Positions 52,788-61,546 of a stretch of DNA of 64,000 nucleotides are shown here, in pieces; the stretch's first letter is position 1; every line of letters begins with the position of its first letter. The stretch covers positions 7,409 through 71,408 of the forward strand of contig NZ_VTEV01000006.1 in assembly GCF_008180725.1 (NCBI RefSeq), in the 5' to 3' direction. Source of the DNA: Sutcliffiella horikoshii. GTDB taxonomy: Bacteria > Bacillota > Bacilli > Bacillales > Bacillaceae_I. A model generated the notes under the pieces. The model did no database searches. It was given only the letters and a program-made list of their open reading frames with translations, and was not told where the DNA came from. Both the position numbers and the translations under genes were made by a program.

Positions 52788-53774
52788 GTGGCAACAATTA
52801 AAGATGTGGCAAAGCTTGCAGGCGTGGCTGTTTCGACGGCGTCCTATGCACTCAACAATGTAAACAAGGTCAGTCCTGCTACGATGAAAAAAGTGCAAGA
52901 AGCCGCAAGAGAGCTAAACTATATGAAAAATGGCTTTGCGTCTGATTTAAAAAGAACAAAAACAAACACGATTGCACTCATTTTAAGAGATTTATCAGGT
53001 CCATTTTATTCCGAGCTAATTAAAGGGGTACAGGAAGTTACAACAGCTAATGGTTATGACCTGATAGCATGCAGCTCTGTTGGTGGTGCACAGTCAACCG
53101 CTGCCAAATTTCTAAAAGAAAAAAGGGTGGATGGCGCAATCATCCTTGCCCATAATATTACAAATGATATTATCTTAGAATCAGCCCGTGAAGGTTTCCC
53201 CATCGTCGTACTTGATCGAAAGATTAATCATAAGTTTGTGTATCAAGTGGAAGTAGACAATTTTCATGGCGGGTATGCGGCTACAGAATACTTGATTAAT
53301 AAAGGGTATCGTGAAGTCGGGTATGTAAGCGGTCCGATGAATTCTCACGATAACCAAATGCGTTTTGACGGGTACATGGCTGCCCTGAAGGAACATGGAA
53401 TTCAGTACCAAAATAAATGGAAGCTATCCGGTGATTTTACTCGTGAGGGTGGCTACCGAGCAACAAAAATGTTGATTGCACAACGCCAGCTCCCGGAAGC
53501 CATTTTCTATGCCAATGATGAAATGGCGATTGGCGGTCTGCAAGCTTTCAAAGAAAACAAAATCAGCGTACCGGACGATATTTCCATCATCGGGTATGAT
53601 GATATTCAGATGGCTGAATATGTGAACCCGCCGCTCACGACGGTAAGGCAGCCCAAGTATGAGGTTGGTGCTTTAGCGGTGCATGTAGTATTCCAAGCTT
53701 TGGCCAAAGAGGATACAGTAGAAAATTACTATAACCTTTCTACCGAGATTGTGGAACGCAAGTCTGTGAAGTAA
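52788..53774 (+). CDS. LacI-family repressor of the sugar island
   Basis: 328 residues. N-terminal helix-turn-helix and hinge (ATIKDVAKLAGVAVSTASYA), then a periplasmic-binding-protein-like effector domain (ALILRDLSGPFYSELIKGV; GYDDIQMAEYVNPPLTTV). The start is the GTG at 52788 with AAGGGGG upstream; earlier ATGs give an abnormal N-terminus. Five promoter regions in the island carry the LacI-type palindrome GAAACGTTTC, including its own. The effector is presumably a beta-glucoside or its breakdown product. Confidence 0.9.
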   Translation: MATIKDVAKLAGVAVSTASYALNNVNKVSPATMKKVQEAARELNYMKNGFASDLKRTKTNTIALILRDLSGPFYSELIKGVQEVTTANGYDLIACSSVGGAQSTAAKFLKEKRVDGAIILAHNITNDIILESAREGFPIVVLDRKINHKFVYQVEVDNFHGGYAATEYLINKGYREVGYVSGPMNSHDNQMRFDGYMAALKEHGIQYQNKWKLSGDFTREGGYRATKMLIAQRQLPEAIFYANDEMAIGGLQAFKENKISVPDDISIIGYDDIQMAEYVNPPLTTVRQPKYEVGALAVHVVFQALAKEDTVENYYNLSTEIVERKSVK

Positions 53775-53796
53775 GGTAATAATGAAGTTATGGTTG

Positions 53797-53834
53797 TGGC
53801 CTTTCCTGTTTATGTGACGGGGAGGGCTTTTTTG
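53797..53834 (+). terminator. terminator of the LacI-family gene
   Basis: GGCCTTTCC pairs with GGGGAGGGCT (with G-U pairs) and is followed by six T. Confidence 0.65.
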
Positions 53835-53944
53835 ATTGGTTGTTGAGGAGTTTGCCGGCTTTAAACGTAGTTTTTATTGTATATTGGTCATCGCTGATTA
53901 AATTTGGCCATCTCCACTACCCGTCTTTTGGGAGGATCGGCGTT

Positions 53945-54056
53945 TATCCATTGTAAATTGATTATATCCATTGTTCAGAGCCATTTATCCATTGTAAAAA
54001 ATTTATATCCATTGTAAAAGTGATTTATCCATGTATACAACGAACTTATCCATTAT
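53945..54056. repeat. short motif repeated every 20-21 bp (cluster 2)
   Basis: TTATCCATTGT-like motifs with TATCCA at 53945, 53965, 53986, 54006, 54026 and 54047: spacings 20, 21, 20, 20 and 21. Two looser copies (TTGGTCATC, TTGGCCATC) lie at 53884 and 53905, also 21 apart. On the other strand the motif reads ACAATGGATAA, similar to AACGGAAAATAA of cluster 1. Confidence 0.8.
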
Positions 54057-54164
54057 TCCTCATTTCCATCACTTACACATCAGTGTATTTTCCCACGTCC
54101 CCAAACTTACTCCCAACCTTCACTCGAGAAGTCGGAATTTTACCATCTAGTTCGGACTTTAACA

Positions 54165-54244
54165 TTGAAAACGCTTTATTATCCATTTATAATGTAGGAG
54201 AGTTCTCTAGGAACGTTGCACATATCCCAATATGGAAACGTTCC
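54165..54244 (+). promoter_or_regulatory. thuA-operon promoter with cre and LacI-type operators
   Basis: TTGAAA (54165-54170), 17 bases, TATAAT (54188-54193). TGAAAACGCTTTAT (54166-54179) is a cre over the -35. GGAACGTTGC (54210-54219) and GAAACGTTCC (54235-54244) match the LacI-type palindrome at 8 and 9 of 10 positions. Confidence 0.75.
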
Positions 54245-54309
54245 CACAAACATAACCATAGCAAATTAATAGAGTTAGAGATTTTACAAATATTAAAGTA
54301 AGTAACCTA

Positions 54310-54385
54310 GCTGATGATTGGAGCGAAAGGCGGAGACTCCAGCAGGGCCCCGCGGAAAGCGAAGCCTGGCGCGGAAATCAACAGC
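54310..54385 (+). repeat. palindromic interspersed element, copy 15 (deleted middle)
   Basis: 76 bp. Both ends are intact (GCTGATGATTGG and AATCAACAGC), but the central arms are missing: GACTCCAGCAGGGCCCCGCGG joins the outer stem sides directly (shown in part). Confidence 0.85.
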
Positions 54386-54429
54386 GGTGTAACCAAAATA
54401 GACTGCAAGCAAAGAAAGGAGCAACAACA

Positions 54430-55152
54430 ATGATTAAAGTAACTGTATGGAATGAAAACCGACATGAACAAACAAACGAAAAAGTGAGAGAAGTATATCC
54501 AGAAGGTATCCACGGTGCCATCGCTTCCTTCCTGAAAGAAGAAAACTACGAAGTAAGAACCGCAACATTGGACGAACCAGAGCACGGACTAACCGAAGAA
54601 GTACTAAACAACACGGATGTTCTTTTATGGTGGGGCCATGTCGCGCATGACGATGTGAGCGATGAGATCGTTACTCGCGTGAAAAATAGAGTACTAGACG
54701 GAATGGGATTAATCGTTCTTCACTCTGGACACTTCTCTAAAATCTTCAAAACATTGATGGGTACAACTTGTGACCTGAAATGGAGAGAAGCGGACGAGAA
54801 AGAGCGCATCTGGGTAGTATCACCGGGCCATCCAATCGCAGAAGGAATCGGGGAGCACATCGATATCGAGCGTGAAGAAATGTATGGCGAGCACTTCGAT
54901 ATTCCAGATCCGGACGAGCTAGTATTTGTGAGCTGGTTTGAAGGCGGAGAGGTATTCCGCAGCGGTTGCACATACAAGCGCGGAAGAGGGAAAGTATTTT
55001 ACTTCCGTCCAGGTCATGAAACTTACCCGACGTACTACCATGAAAAGGTACAAAAAGTCATCAAGAATGCCGTTAACTGGGCAAAACCAACAACAATCGG
55101 CGATGTATATTACGGAAATGCAAAACCATTAGAAGAAATCAAAAGCAAATAA
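54430..55152 (+). CDS. ThuA-like (class I amidotransferase-fold) protein
   Basis: 240 residues. [22 protein letters not shown], and [11 protein letters not shown] mark the ThuA family, a glutaminase-like fold. In Sinorhizobium thuA and the Gfo/Idh/MocA gene thuB act in trehalose use through a 3-keto intermediate. Here too it sits beside a Gfo/Idh/MocA gene and a TIM-barrel gene. AAGGAG precedes the ATG. The exact reaction is not known. Confidence 0.88.
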   Translation: MIKVTVWNENRHEQTNEKVREVYPEGIHGAIASFLKEENYEVRTATLDEPEHGLTEEVLNNTDVLLWWGHVAHDDVSDEIVTRVKNRVLDGMGLIVLHSGHFSKIFKTLMGTTCDLKWREADEKERIWVVSPGHPIAEGIGEHIDIEREEMYGEHFDIPDPDELVFVSWFEGGEVFRSGCTYKRGRGKVFYFRPGHETYPTYYHEKVQKVIKNAVNWAKPTTIGDVYYGNAKPLEEIKSK

Positions 55153-55165
55153 GGGGGATAACAAA

Positions 55166-56203
55166 ATGAAGAAATTACGAGTTGGAGTAGTAGGATGCGG
55201 AAGTATTGCAAAGCACCGTCATTTACCGGAGTACCATGCAAACCAGAATGTTGAGCTTGTTGCACTATGTGATGTCGTATTAGCACGCGCGGAGCAAGCT
55301 GTAGAAACATTTGGCGGAAAAGCATATGAAAGCTATCAAGAGATGATTGACCGTGAAGAATTGGACGTGGTGAGTGTATGCACACCGAACTACCTGCATG
55401 CCCCTGTATCTATCTATGCTTCGAAAGCTGGAGCGCATGTTTTATGTGAAAAGCCGATGGCAACGTCCAAAGAAGAAGCGGACGAAATGATTGCTGCTGC
55501 TAAAGCATCCGGCAAAAAACTGATGATCGCGCACAACCAACGTTTTGTTCCATCCCACCAAAAAGCAAAGCAGCTGATCGAAAGTGGCGAGGTAGGGAAA
55601 ATTTACAGCTTCCGTACTGCATTCGGACACCCTGGACCAGAAGGCTGGAGTGTGGACGGAAAAGACAGCTGGTTCTTCCGTAAAGAAGAAGCATTTATCG
55701 GCGCTATGGGAGACCTTGGCGTACACAAGTCCGATTTATTGCGATATCTTTTAGGAGAAGAGATCGTGGAAGTTGGAGCGTTCATTGAAACTTCTGCAAA
55801 AGAAAACACAGATGTGGATGACACGGCAGTTTGTGCGCTAAGAACAGAAAACGGCATCGTTGGAACACTTGCTGCAAGCTGGTCTTACAAGCGTGAAGAT
55901 AACTCCACGATCATCTATGCGGAAAAAGCAGTTCTTCGTTTAGAAGACGATCCGACTCACTCTTTAGTTGTACAATACGCAACAGGCGAAACAGTTCGCT
56001 ATGAGTTAGGTAAAATTCAAAGCAATGATGCAGGCGGACAAACTGGTTCTCATGTAATCGATCATTTTGTAGCAAGCATCCTAGAAGACAAAGAAGTACT
56101 TGTCGACGGAAATGAAGGAAAGAACTCCTTAATGGTTATTTTGGGAGCGCTTGAATCTAACGAAACGAAGAAGATTGTCAACATCCAAAACGAATTGAAT
56201 TAA
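55166..56203 (+). CDS. Gfo/Idh/MocA-family oxidoreductase (2)
   Basis: 345 residues. VGVVGCGSIAKHRHLPEY at the Rossmann start, EKPMATS, and HNQRFVPSH in the middle; normal length. Starts 13 bases after thuA and 15 bases before the TIM-barrel gene, so the three are one operon. A sugar C3 or inositol-type dehydrogenase is the family expectation. Confidence 0.9.
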   Translation: MKKLRVGVVGCGSIAKHRHLPEYHANQNVELVALCDVVLARAEQAVETFGGKAYESYQEMIDREELDVVSVCTPNYLHAPVSIYASKAGAHVLCEKPMATSKEEADEMIAAAKASGKKLMIAHNQRFVPSHQKAKQLIESGEVGKIYSFRTAFGHPGPEGWSVDGKDSWFFRKEEAFIGAMGDLGVHKSDLLRYLLGEEIVEVGAFIETSAKENTDVDDTAVCALRTENGIVGTLAASWSYKREDNSTIIYAEKAVLRLEDDPTHSLVVQYATGETVRYELGKIQSNDAGGQTGSHVIDHFVASILEDKEVLVDGNEGKNSLMVILGALESNETKKIVNIQNELN

Positions 56204-56218
56204 GGAGAGTGAACACTA

Positions 56219-57187
56219 ATGAAACTAGGCGTATTTACCGTCCTTTTTGCCAATAAACCTTTTACGGAAATGCTTGATTATGTGAAAGCGGCAGGTCTGG
56301 ATGCAGTGGAAATCGGTACAGGCTGCTACCCTGGCAACAATCATTGTCCTTTGGATACTCTTTTAGAAGACGAAGGGGCACGCAATGCTTATATGGAGGA
56401 AATTCATTCCCGCGGTTTACAAATCAGTGCATTCAGCTGCCACGGTAATCCAATTTCACCGGATGAGGGTTTTGCAAAAGAATCTCATGAAACGTTGCTA
56501 AAAACAATTGACCTTGCTGCTTTAACAGGAGTTGAAGTGGTAAATTGTTTCTCCGGCGTTCCTGGTGACAGCGAAACAGCAAAAGCGCCAAACTGGCCTG
56601 TTGCACCTTGGCCAAATGAGTATGGCGACGTACTTACATGGCAGTGGGAGACAAAGCTTGTGCCTTACTGGAAGGAAGTAGGGAAGTATGCAGAAGAGCG
56701 TAACATCAAAATCGGTCTTGAACTGCACGGCGGATTCTTGGTGCATACGCCTCATACGATGCTGAAACTTCGTGAGCTAACGTCCTCTGCAATCGGCGCA
56801 AACCTGGATCCAAGCCATCTTTGGTGGCAAGGAATTGACCCTGTTGCAGCAATCAAAATTTTAGGAAAAGCTGGCGCGATCCATCATTTCCATGCAAAAG
56901 ACACGTATATTGATCAAGATAATGTGAACATGTACGGCTTGACGGACATGCAGCCATATGGTGAAGTTCAAACGCGTGCATGGAGCTTCCGTTCCGTTGG
57001 TTGCGGACATAGTGTCCAAGAATGGTCCGACATGATGAGTGCATTGCGCACGTACGGGTATGATTATGTAGTCAGCATCGAGCACGAAGACCCAATCATG
57101 TCAATTGAAGAAGGCTTTGCACGTGCTGTGACAAACCTTCAATCTGTATTGATAAAAGAACAACCTGCTGATATGTGGTGGGTGTAA
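56219..57187 (+). CDS. xylose-isomerase-like TIM-barrel sugar isomerase/epimerase (1)
   Basis: 322 residues. Metal ligands fit the family pattern: Glu in GLELHGG, Asp in NLDPSHLWW, His in HFHAKD and Glu in VSIEHEDP. Family members isomerise or epimerise sugars, and some cleave or convert 3-keto-glycosides. Third gene of the ThuA operon. A hairpin CCAAGGGT/ACTCTTGG (57199-57219) follows, with TTTTG. Confidence 0.9.
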   Translation: MKLGVFTVLFANKPFTEMLDYVKAAGLDAVEIGTGCYPGNNHCPLDTLLEDEGARNAYMEEIHSRGLQISAFSCHGNPISPDEGFAKESHETLLKTIDLAALTGVEVVNCFSGVPGDSETAKAPNWPVAPWPNEYGDVLTWQWETKLVPYWKEVGKYAEERNIKIGLELHGGFLVHTPHTMLKLRELTSSAIGANLDPSHLWWQGIDPVAAIKILGKAGAIHHFHAKDTYIDQDNVNMYGLTDMQPYGEVQTRAWSFRSVGCGHSVQEWSDMMSALRTYGYDYVVSIEHEDPIMSIEEGFARAVTNLQSVLIKEQPADMWWV

Positions 57188-57198
57188 AAAATTAGTGG

Positions 57199-57228
57199 CC
57201 AAGGGTGAATAACTCTTGGTTGCTTTTG
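57199..57228 (+). terminator. probable terminator of the ThuA operon
   Basis: CCAAGGGT (57199-57206) and ACTCTTGG (57212-57219), eight pairs with one G-U, then TTGCTTTTG. Confidence 0.55.
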
Positions 57229-57271
57229 TTTGAATGATTAAATAATGATCTTTAAAGGGAGGAAAGTAGAG

Positions 57272-58036
57272 ATGAAGCATAAGATAGCTGCACAACTATA
57301 TACGGTTCGAGATTTGTTGGAAGAAGATTTTCCGGGAGTATTAAGAGAGTTGAAAGATATGGGGTATGCAGGGGTACAAATATCCGGTATGTTTGGACAT
57401 GACCCAGAGGAAATCTTTTCATTAATGAAAGAACTGGGACTTAAAACAGCTGGGATGCATGTTGATATTAATAGTTTCCGAAATGATCTTCCGAAAGTAC
57501 TAGAACAAGCTGAATTGTTTGAAACGAAAGACTTAATTCTTCCATACCTGGTAGAAGAAGATAGAAATGTAGAGAGCTATATTGCTTTAAAGGCTGAATT
57601 GAACGAAATTGCTAGAAAACTTCATAAAGATGGGTACCGCATTAGTTATCATAATCATGATTTTGAATTTGAGACAGAGATTGAAGGGAAAAATGCGTTG
57701 GAGTACCTATTAGATCCAACTGATGACAACCTGTTGTTAGCTGAACTAGATGTGTATTGGGTGAAAAAAGGTGGCAAAGAAATAGTAAGCTTTTTAGAGA
57801 CGTATTCCAACAGAATGCCAATAATTCATCTTAAGGACATGGCAAAAGATGAGGAGCAATCCTTTGCGGAAGTAGGGAATGGCACCATTGATTTTGAACC
57901 TATTTTACGTTGGGGAGAAAGAAATGGAATTGAATGGTATGCGGTGGAACAGGATGTATGTCCAGGAAATCCGTTAGATAGTCTGAGAGTGAGCATAGAA
58001 AATCTCCACAAGTTAATAGACTCCATGAATGAATAA
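57272..58036 (+). CDS. xylose-isomerase-like TIM-barrel protein (2)
   Basis: 254 residues, shorter than its neighbours. AAQLYTVRDLLEEDF at the start, YHNHDFEFE, LAELDVYWVKKGG, HLKDMA and a final EQDVCPGNPLDSL as in inosose-dehydratase/hydroxypyruvate-isomerase relatives. AAAGGGAGG fits the ATG at 57272; the longer frame from 57245 does not have one. Followed by a strong terminator. Confidence 0.88.
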   Translation: MKHKIAAQLYTVRDLLEEDFPGVLRELKDMGYAGVQISGMFGHDPEEIFSLMKELGLKTAGMHVDINSFRNDLPKVLEQAELFETKDLILPYLVEEDRNVESYIALKAELNEIARKLHKDGYRISYHNHDFEFETEIEGKNALEYLLDPTDDNLLLAELDVYWVKKGGKEIVSFLETYSNRMPIIHLKDMAKDEEQSFAEVGNGTIDFEPILRWGERNGIEWYAVEQDVCPGNPLDSLRVSIENLHKLIDSMNE

Positions 58037-58049
58037 ACGACAGTATATA

Positions 58050-58094
58050 AAAAGGGACCGGCTCCGGGTGTGGAGAACGGTCCTTTTTGTTTTT
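58050..58094 (+). terminator. terminator after TIM-barrel gene 2
   Basis: AAAGGGACCG pairs with CGGTCCTTTTT around an inner TCC/GGA stem, and T-run follows. Confidence 0.85.
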
Positions 58095-58204
58095 TAGAGT
58101 ATTTTATGGTTGAGGAGTCTAATGAGAAATGGTAAGATAACAACTATAATATAAATAAATTTAATGAATTAATTAATTATTTTTTAAAGTGAGGTGCAAT
58201 CAAA

Positions 58205-59275
58205 GTGAAATTACGTATTGGCATTGTAGGAACAGGACAGACAATAGGAGTTGCTACCGATCACCTTAAAGGAATACAGGCAGTTCCTCAATGGGACTTA
58301 ACGGCCGTTTTTGATATCAATGAAGAAAACGCCAGAAGCTGGGTGGAGCGAAACGCTTTATCTTCGGGAATTATCTGCCAAAGTCTCAACTCTCTTCTAG
58401 ATAAGGTAGACGCCATTACCATTTGTACAGATAATTTGTCTCACGGGGCTATTGCTCGGGAAGCGATAAAGCGCAAATTGCACGTACTATGTGAGAAGCC
58501 TCTTTCCATTAACTATTACGAATCCAAACTTTTGGCAGATGAAGCAGAAAGTGCAGGGATTATTCATTACATGGGAATGCAATATCGTTATCATCCTTAT
58601 GCACAATTAATTAAGGAATTAATTCAATCAGGAGAGCTGGGGGATATTTTCTCCTATCGACATAAGCTTGGTGGGTCTAGAATCGGAAACCCAAATGTCG
58701 GCTTGGAATGGCGTATGAAAAAAGAGTATTCTGGCCCTGGTTCCGTAGCAGATTTCGGCACTCACCAAGTCGATTTGATTCAATTTTTCTTGTCGGATGT
58801 TTGTGGAGAAATTCAAGATGTACAGGCAGCCCTTGGGACATTCATCACTTCCCGTCAGACAGATGAAGGGAAACAAGCTGTAACAAATGATGATTTGGCA
58901 TCGGTAGTTTTGCGAATGGAGAATGGGGCTATTTGCACGCTGAATAATTCCAGGTTACTGCCACAGGAAGGCGATGGATTAGAAATTGTGGGGACAAAAG
59001 GGGCCGTTTCCATGAATAAGGATGGAGAGGTATATTTTCGAACTCGAACAGAGAATGGCGGATGGGCTGATGAATTAATACATATGACATTCCAAGAAAG
59101 ACATGTATTTCCGGGATTGGCTCGCGGGAAGCAATATGCTGAATTTTATGATGCGATCGTACAGGATAAGCCTCATGAGCTTTCTTTTGCTTATGGAGCG
59201 AAAGCGGCTAAAGTGATTGATGCGGCTGTATTGTCTAGTGAAAAAGGAGTAAGAGTGCCGCTTTTGGAAAACTGA
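58205..59275 (+). CDS. Gfo/Idh/MocA-family oxidoreductase (3)
   Basis: 356 residues. RIGIVGTGQTIG at the start, EKPLSINYYES, and GMQYRYHPYAQLIKE. The start is GTG at 58205 with GAGGTG upstream. It leads a run of four genes (this one, the propeller, ROK and TIM barrel 3) with gaps of 22-60 bases. A TATAAT at 58145-58150 may be its -10; no good -35 is visible. Confidence 0.88.
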   Translation: MKLRIGIVGTGQTIGVATDHLKGIQAVPQWDLTAVFDINEENARSWVERNALSSGIICQSLNSLLDKVDAITICTDNLSHGAIAREAIKRKLHVLCEKPLSINYYESKLLADEAESAGIIHYMGMQYRYHPYAQLIKELIQSGELGDIFSYRHKLGGSRIGNPNVGLEWRMKKEYSGPGSVADFGTHQVDLIQFFLSDVCGEIQDVQAALGTFITSRQTDEGKQAVTNDDLASVVLRMENGAICTLNNSRLLPQEGDGLEIVGTKGAVSMNKDGEVYFRTRTENGGWADELIHMTFQERHVFPGLARGKQYAEFYDAIVQDKPHELSFAYGAKAAKVIDAAVLSSEKGVRVPLLEN

Positions 59276-59320
59276 TGAACGTTTAATTGAATCAAAATAA
59301 ATGAAGTGAGGGGATTTAAT

Positions 59321-60307
59321 ATGGAGAGAACAATCATACAGGAAAATCAGGTAAAACTTGCACCATTATTTCATCCAGAGGAAGGAAAGACAGTGATAAC
59401 CCCACTCGGAAACGAGACAGGCTATTGGGCAGGAGCACCTACCATCCTTTTTGATGAGAAAGATGATACCTTTTACTTATATTATCGATTAAGAAATCCT
59501 CGTGGCCTGGGAGAAAATGAACGAGGTTTTGAGGTTAGAATCGCAAGCAGTAAAGATGGAGAGAGTTTTACGGATGTGTGGAGTTTGCATAAAAAACAAT
59601 TAAATTCAAGTTCCATTGAACGATCTGCACTGGTTAAGGTAAAAGACAACCTCTATCGTCTTTACGTCAGCTATGTGGATTCAGTAGATAATCGCTGGAG
59701 AATTGATGTAGTTGAAGCGGAGACTCCGTTTTCATTTGATGTCAATAATCAAAAAAAAGTGTTAACAGCATCCGACTATCCAGGTGTAGAAGGTGTAAAA
59801 GATCCATATGTAGTGAAGCATGAAGATTTATACTATATGTATTTTGTGTACGCTAAAGGAATAGAGGATGCGGACTTAAGCAACATGCATAACACTGGCG
59901 ACGTCCATAATACAGGATTGGCTGTTGCCCCGACTGGCCTTGCTGTAAGTACGGATGGTGTGAATTTTGAATGGAAGGATACGGTTTTACCTGTAAGTGA
60001 ATCAGGGTGGGACCGCTATCAATCTCGACTTACTTCCATTATCCCTTATGAGGGTGCTTACACTGTACTTTGGGATGGGAGTATCGGCGTCGAACAGAAC
60101 TATGAAGAAAAGCTAGCATTGGCATTAACGGTGGATTTAAAAACCTTTGCGAAAATAAATGTAAACGGCCCTGTTCTTGAAACAAACTTAAAGAAGGCGG
60201 TTCGTTATGTGGATGCCATCATTCACGAAGATCAGATATGGTATTATTATGAATACACAAGAGAAGACGGTGCTCATGAACTTCGTTTATGTAAGGTAAG
60301 GGTTTAA
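59321..60307 (+). CDS. five-bladed propeller glycosidase-like protein (GH43/GH130/GH117 type)
   Basis: 328 residues, no signal peptide. Blade repeats with aspartates and aromatics: GYWAGAPTILFDEKDDTFYLYYR, EVRIASSKDGESF, SALVKVKDNLYRLYVSY, GVKDPYVVKHEDLYYMYFVY, LAVSTDGVNFEW (given in separate pieces). The pattern is that of GH43/GH68-clan and GH130 hydrolases or phosphorylases, but I cannot assign a family. The ATG at 59321 has GAGGGG upstream. It is intracellular and next to a dehydrogenase, so a modified disaccharide is a possible substrate. Confidence 0.75.
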   Translation: MERTIIQENQVKLAPLFHPEEGKTVITPLGNETGYWAGAPTILFDEKDDTFYLYYRLRNPRGLGENERGFEVRIASSKDGESFTDVWSLHKKQLNSSSIERSALVKVKDNLYRLYVSYVDSVDNRWRIDVVEAETPFSFDVNNQKKVLTASDYPGVEGVKDPYVVKHEDLYYMYFVYAKGIEDADLSNMHNTGDVHNTGLAVAPTGLAVSTDGVNFEWKDTVLPVSESGWDRYQSRLTSIIPYEGAYTVLWDGSIGVEQNYEEKLALALTVDLKTFAKINVNGPVLETNLKKAVRYVDAIIHEDQIWYYYEYTREDGAHELRLCKVRV

Positions 60308-60365
60308 TAGACTTTCATCCTGAAATGTTAAACTCAGACCGTCTCCATAAAGAGGAGAACGTAAG

Positions 60366-61523
60366 ATGTCATTTATTGGCCAGAATACATTAAGAACCAA
60401 ACAACTGAATAGAGCCTTAGTATTTCAAACATTACTGCGTTTTGAAGCACCAACAAGACAGGAAATAGCAGCCTTTACCAAGCTAACGCCTGCCACGATA
60501 ACCAACATTATAAGCGAGTTGATGGCAGAAGGATTTGTGGTAGAACTTGGAACCGGTGTAAGTGACAGAAAAAGAGCGGGTCGCAAAACAGTGGTACTTG
60601 GGTTAAATGAAGAGGTAAAAAGGGTAGCAGCGATACACATCAGAAGTGACCGGGTTGAAATGGGCATTGTCACGTTAAAAGGGAATGTATTAACATCAAC
60701 TAGCTTTTCTATTCCTGAAAAAATAAACCAGGTTGAGTTTGTTCGACTTCTAATCGATATGCTGCAAAGCTTCCTTCAAAAAAACCAAAGATTATCTGTA
60801 AGCTGTATTGGAATCGGATCGGTTGGCATAGTGGACTTCGACAATGGGATCATACTGGAAGCGGAGCATCTAGGGTGGGAAAATGTCAACCTGGCTTCCG
60901 AGCTTTCGGATATTTTTCATGTACCTGTATACCTTGATCATAATGTACGCGGAATGGCACTCGGTGAGAAGATGTTCGGTTCGTGCAAAAACCACTCAGA
61001 CTTTATGAGTGTTTATATCGGGCAGGGAATAGGGGCAGGTTTATTCCTTAATGACCAACTTTACCGCAGTGAGTTGACCGGGGCCGGGGAAATTGGCCAT
61101 ATGACCTATCAGCCGGAAGGGATTGACTGCTGGTGTGGAAATAAAGGATGCTTGGAGAGATATGCATCTGAAGAGGCTCTTTTACATGCGGTAAATCTAG
61201 AATCGGTGAGCAGTATCATTAAGGCCAGTCAGAATGGGGATGCAAAAGTGAATCACGCTCTTATAGAGGCAGGAGAGCGGATTGCAATTGTTCTTACTTC
61301 ATTCCTTAATATGTTTCACGTACAAAAAATAGTTATTGGCGGTGAACTGGCCAAAGCAGATTTACCTCTCATCCAAGAAATTAGAGAGAAAGTCAATACT
61401 CTATCTTTTTTAGCCAAAAAAAGAAAGGTAGAAATTGTCACATCCGACCTCGGGGAACATCAAGGGGTAATTGGTGCAGCAAGTGTTGCGTTATTATATG
61501 GAGTATTTACGGCAAATAAATAA
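60366..61523 (+). CDS. ROK-family transcriptional regulator
   Basis: 385 residues. N-terminal winged helix (LNRALVFQTLLRFEAPTRQE, TKLTPATITNIISELMAEG) and a ROK sugar-binding domain with IGIGSVGIVD, IGQGIGAGLF, the zinc site CWCGNKGCLERYAS and the GGEL loop. XylR/NagC-type; it probably senses a sugar and controls the last gene run. No operator is assigned. Confidence 0.9.
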   Translation: MSFIGQNTLRTKQLNRALVFQTLLRFEAPTRQEIAAFTKLTPATITNIISELMAEGFVVELGTGVSDRKRAGRKTVVLGLNEEVKRVAAIHIRSDRVEMGIVTLKGNVLTSTSFSIPEKINQVEFVRLLIDMLQSFLQKNQRLSVSCIGIGSVGIVDFDNGIILEAEHLGWENVNLASELSDIFHVPVYLDHNVRGMALGEKMFGSCKNHSDFMSVYIGQGIGAGLFLNDQLYRSELTGAGEIGHMTYQPEGIDCWCGNKGCLERYASEEALLHAVNLESVSSIIKASQNGDAKVNHALIEAGERIAIVLTSFLNMFHVQKIVIGGELAKADLPLIQEIREKVNTLSFLAKKRKVEIVTSDLGEHQGVIGAASVALLYGVFTANK

Positions 61524-61546
61524 TAGGGGGAAGAGGGGAAGCAACG

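Noticed and set aside
54020-54301. 93-codon frame
   Set aside because: Covers the phased repeats and the thuA promoter; no ribosome binding site.
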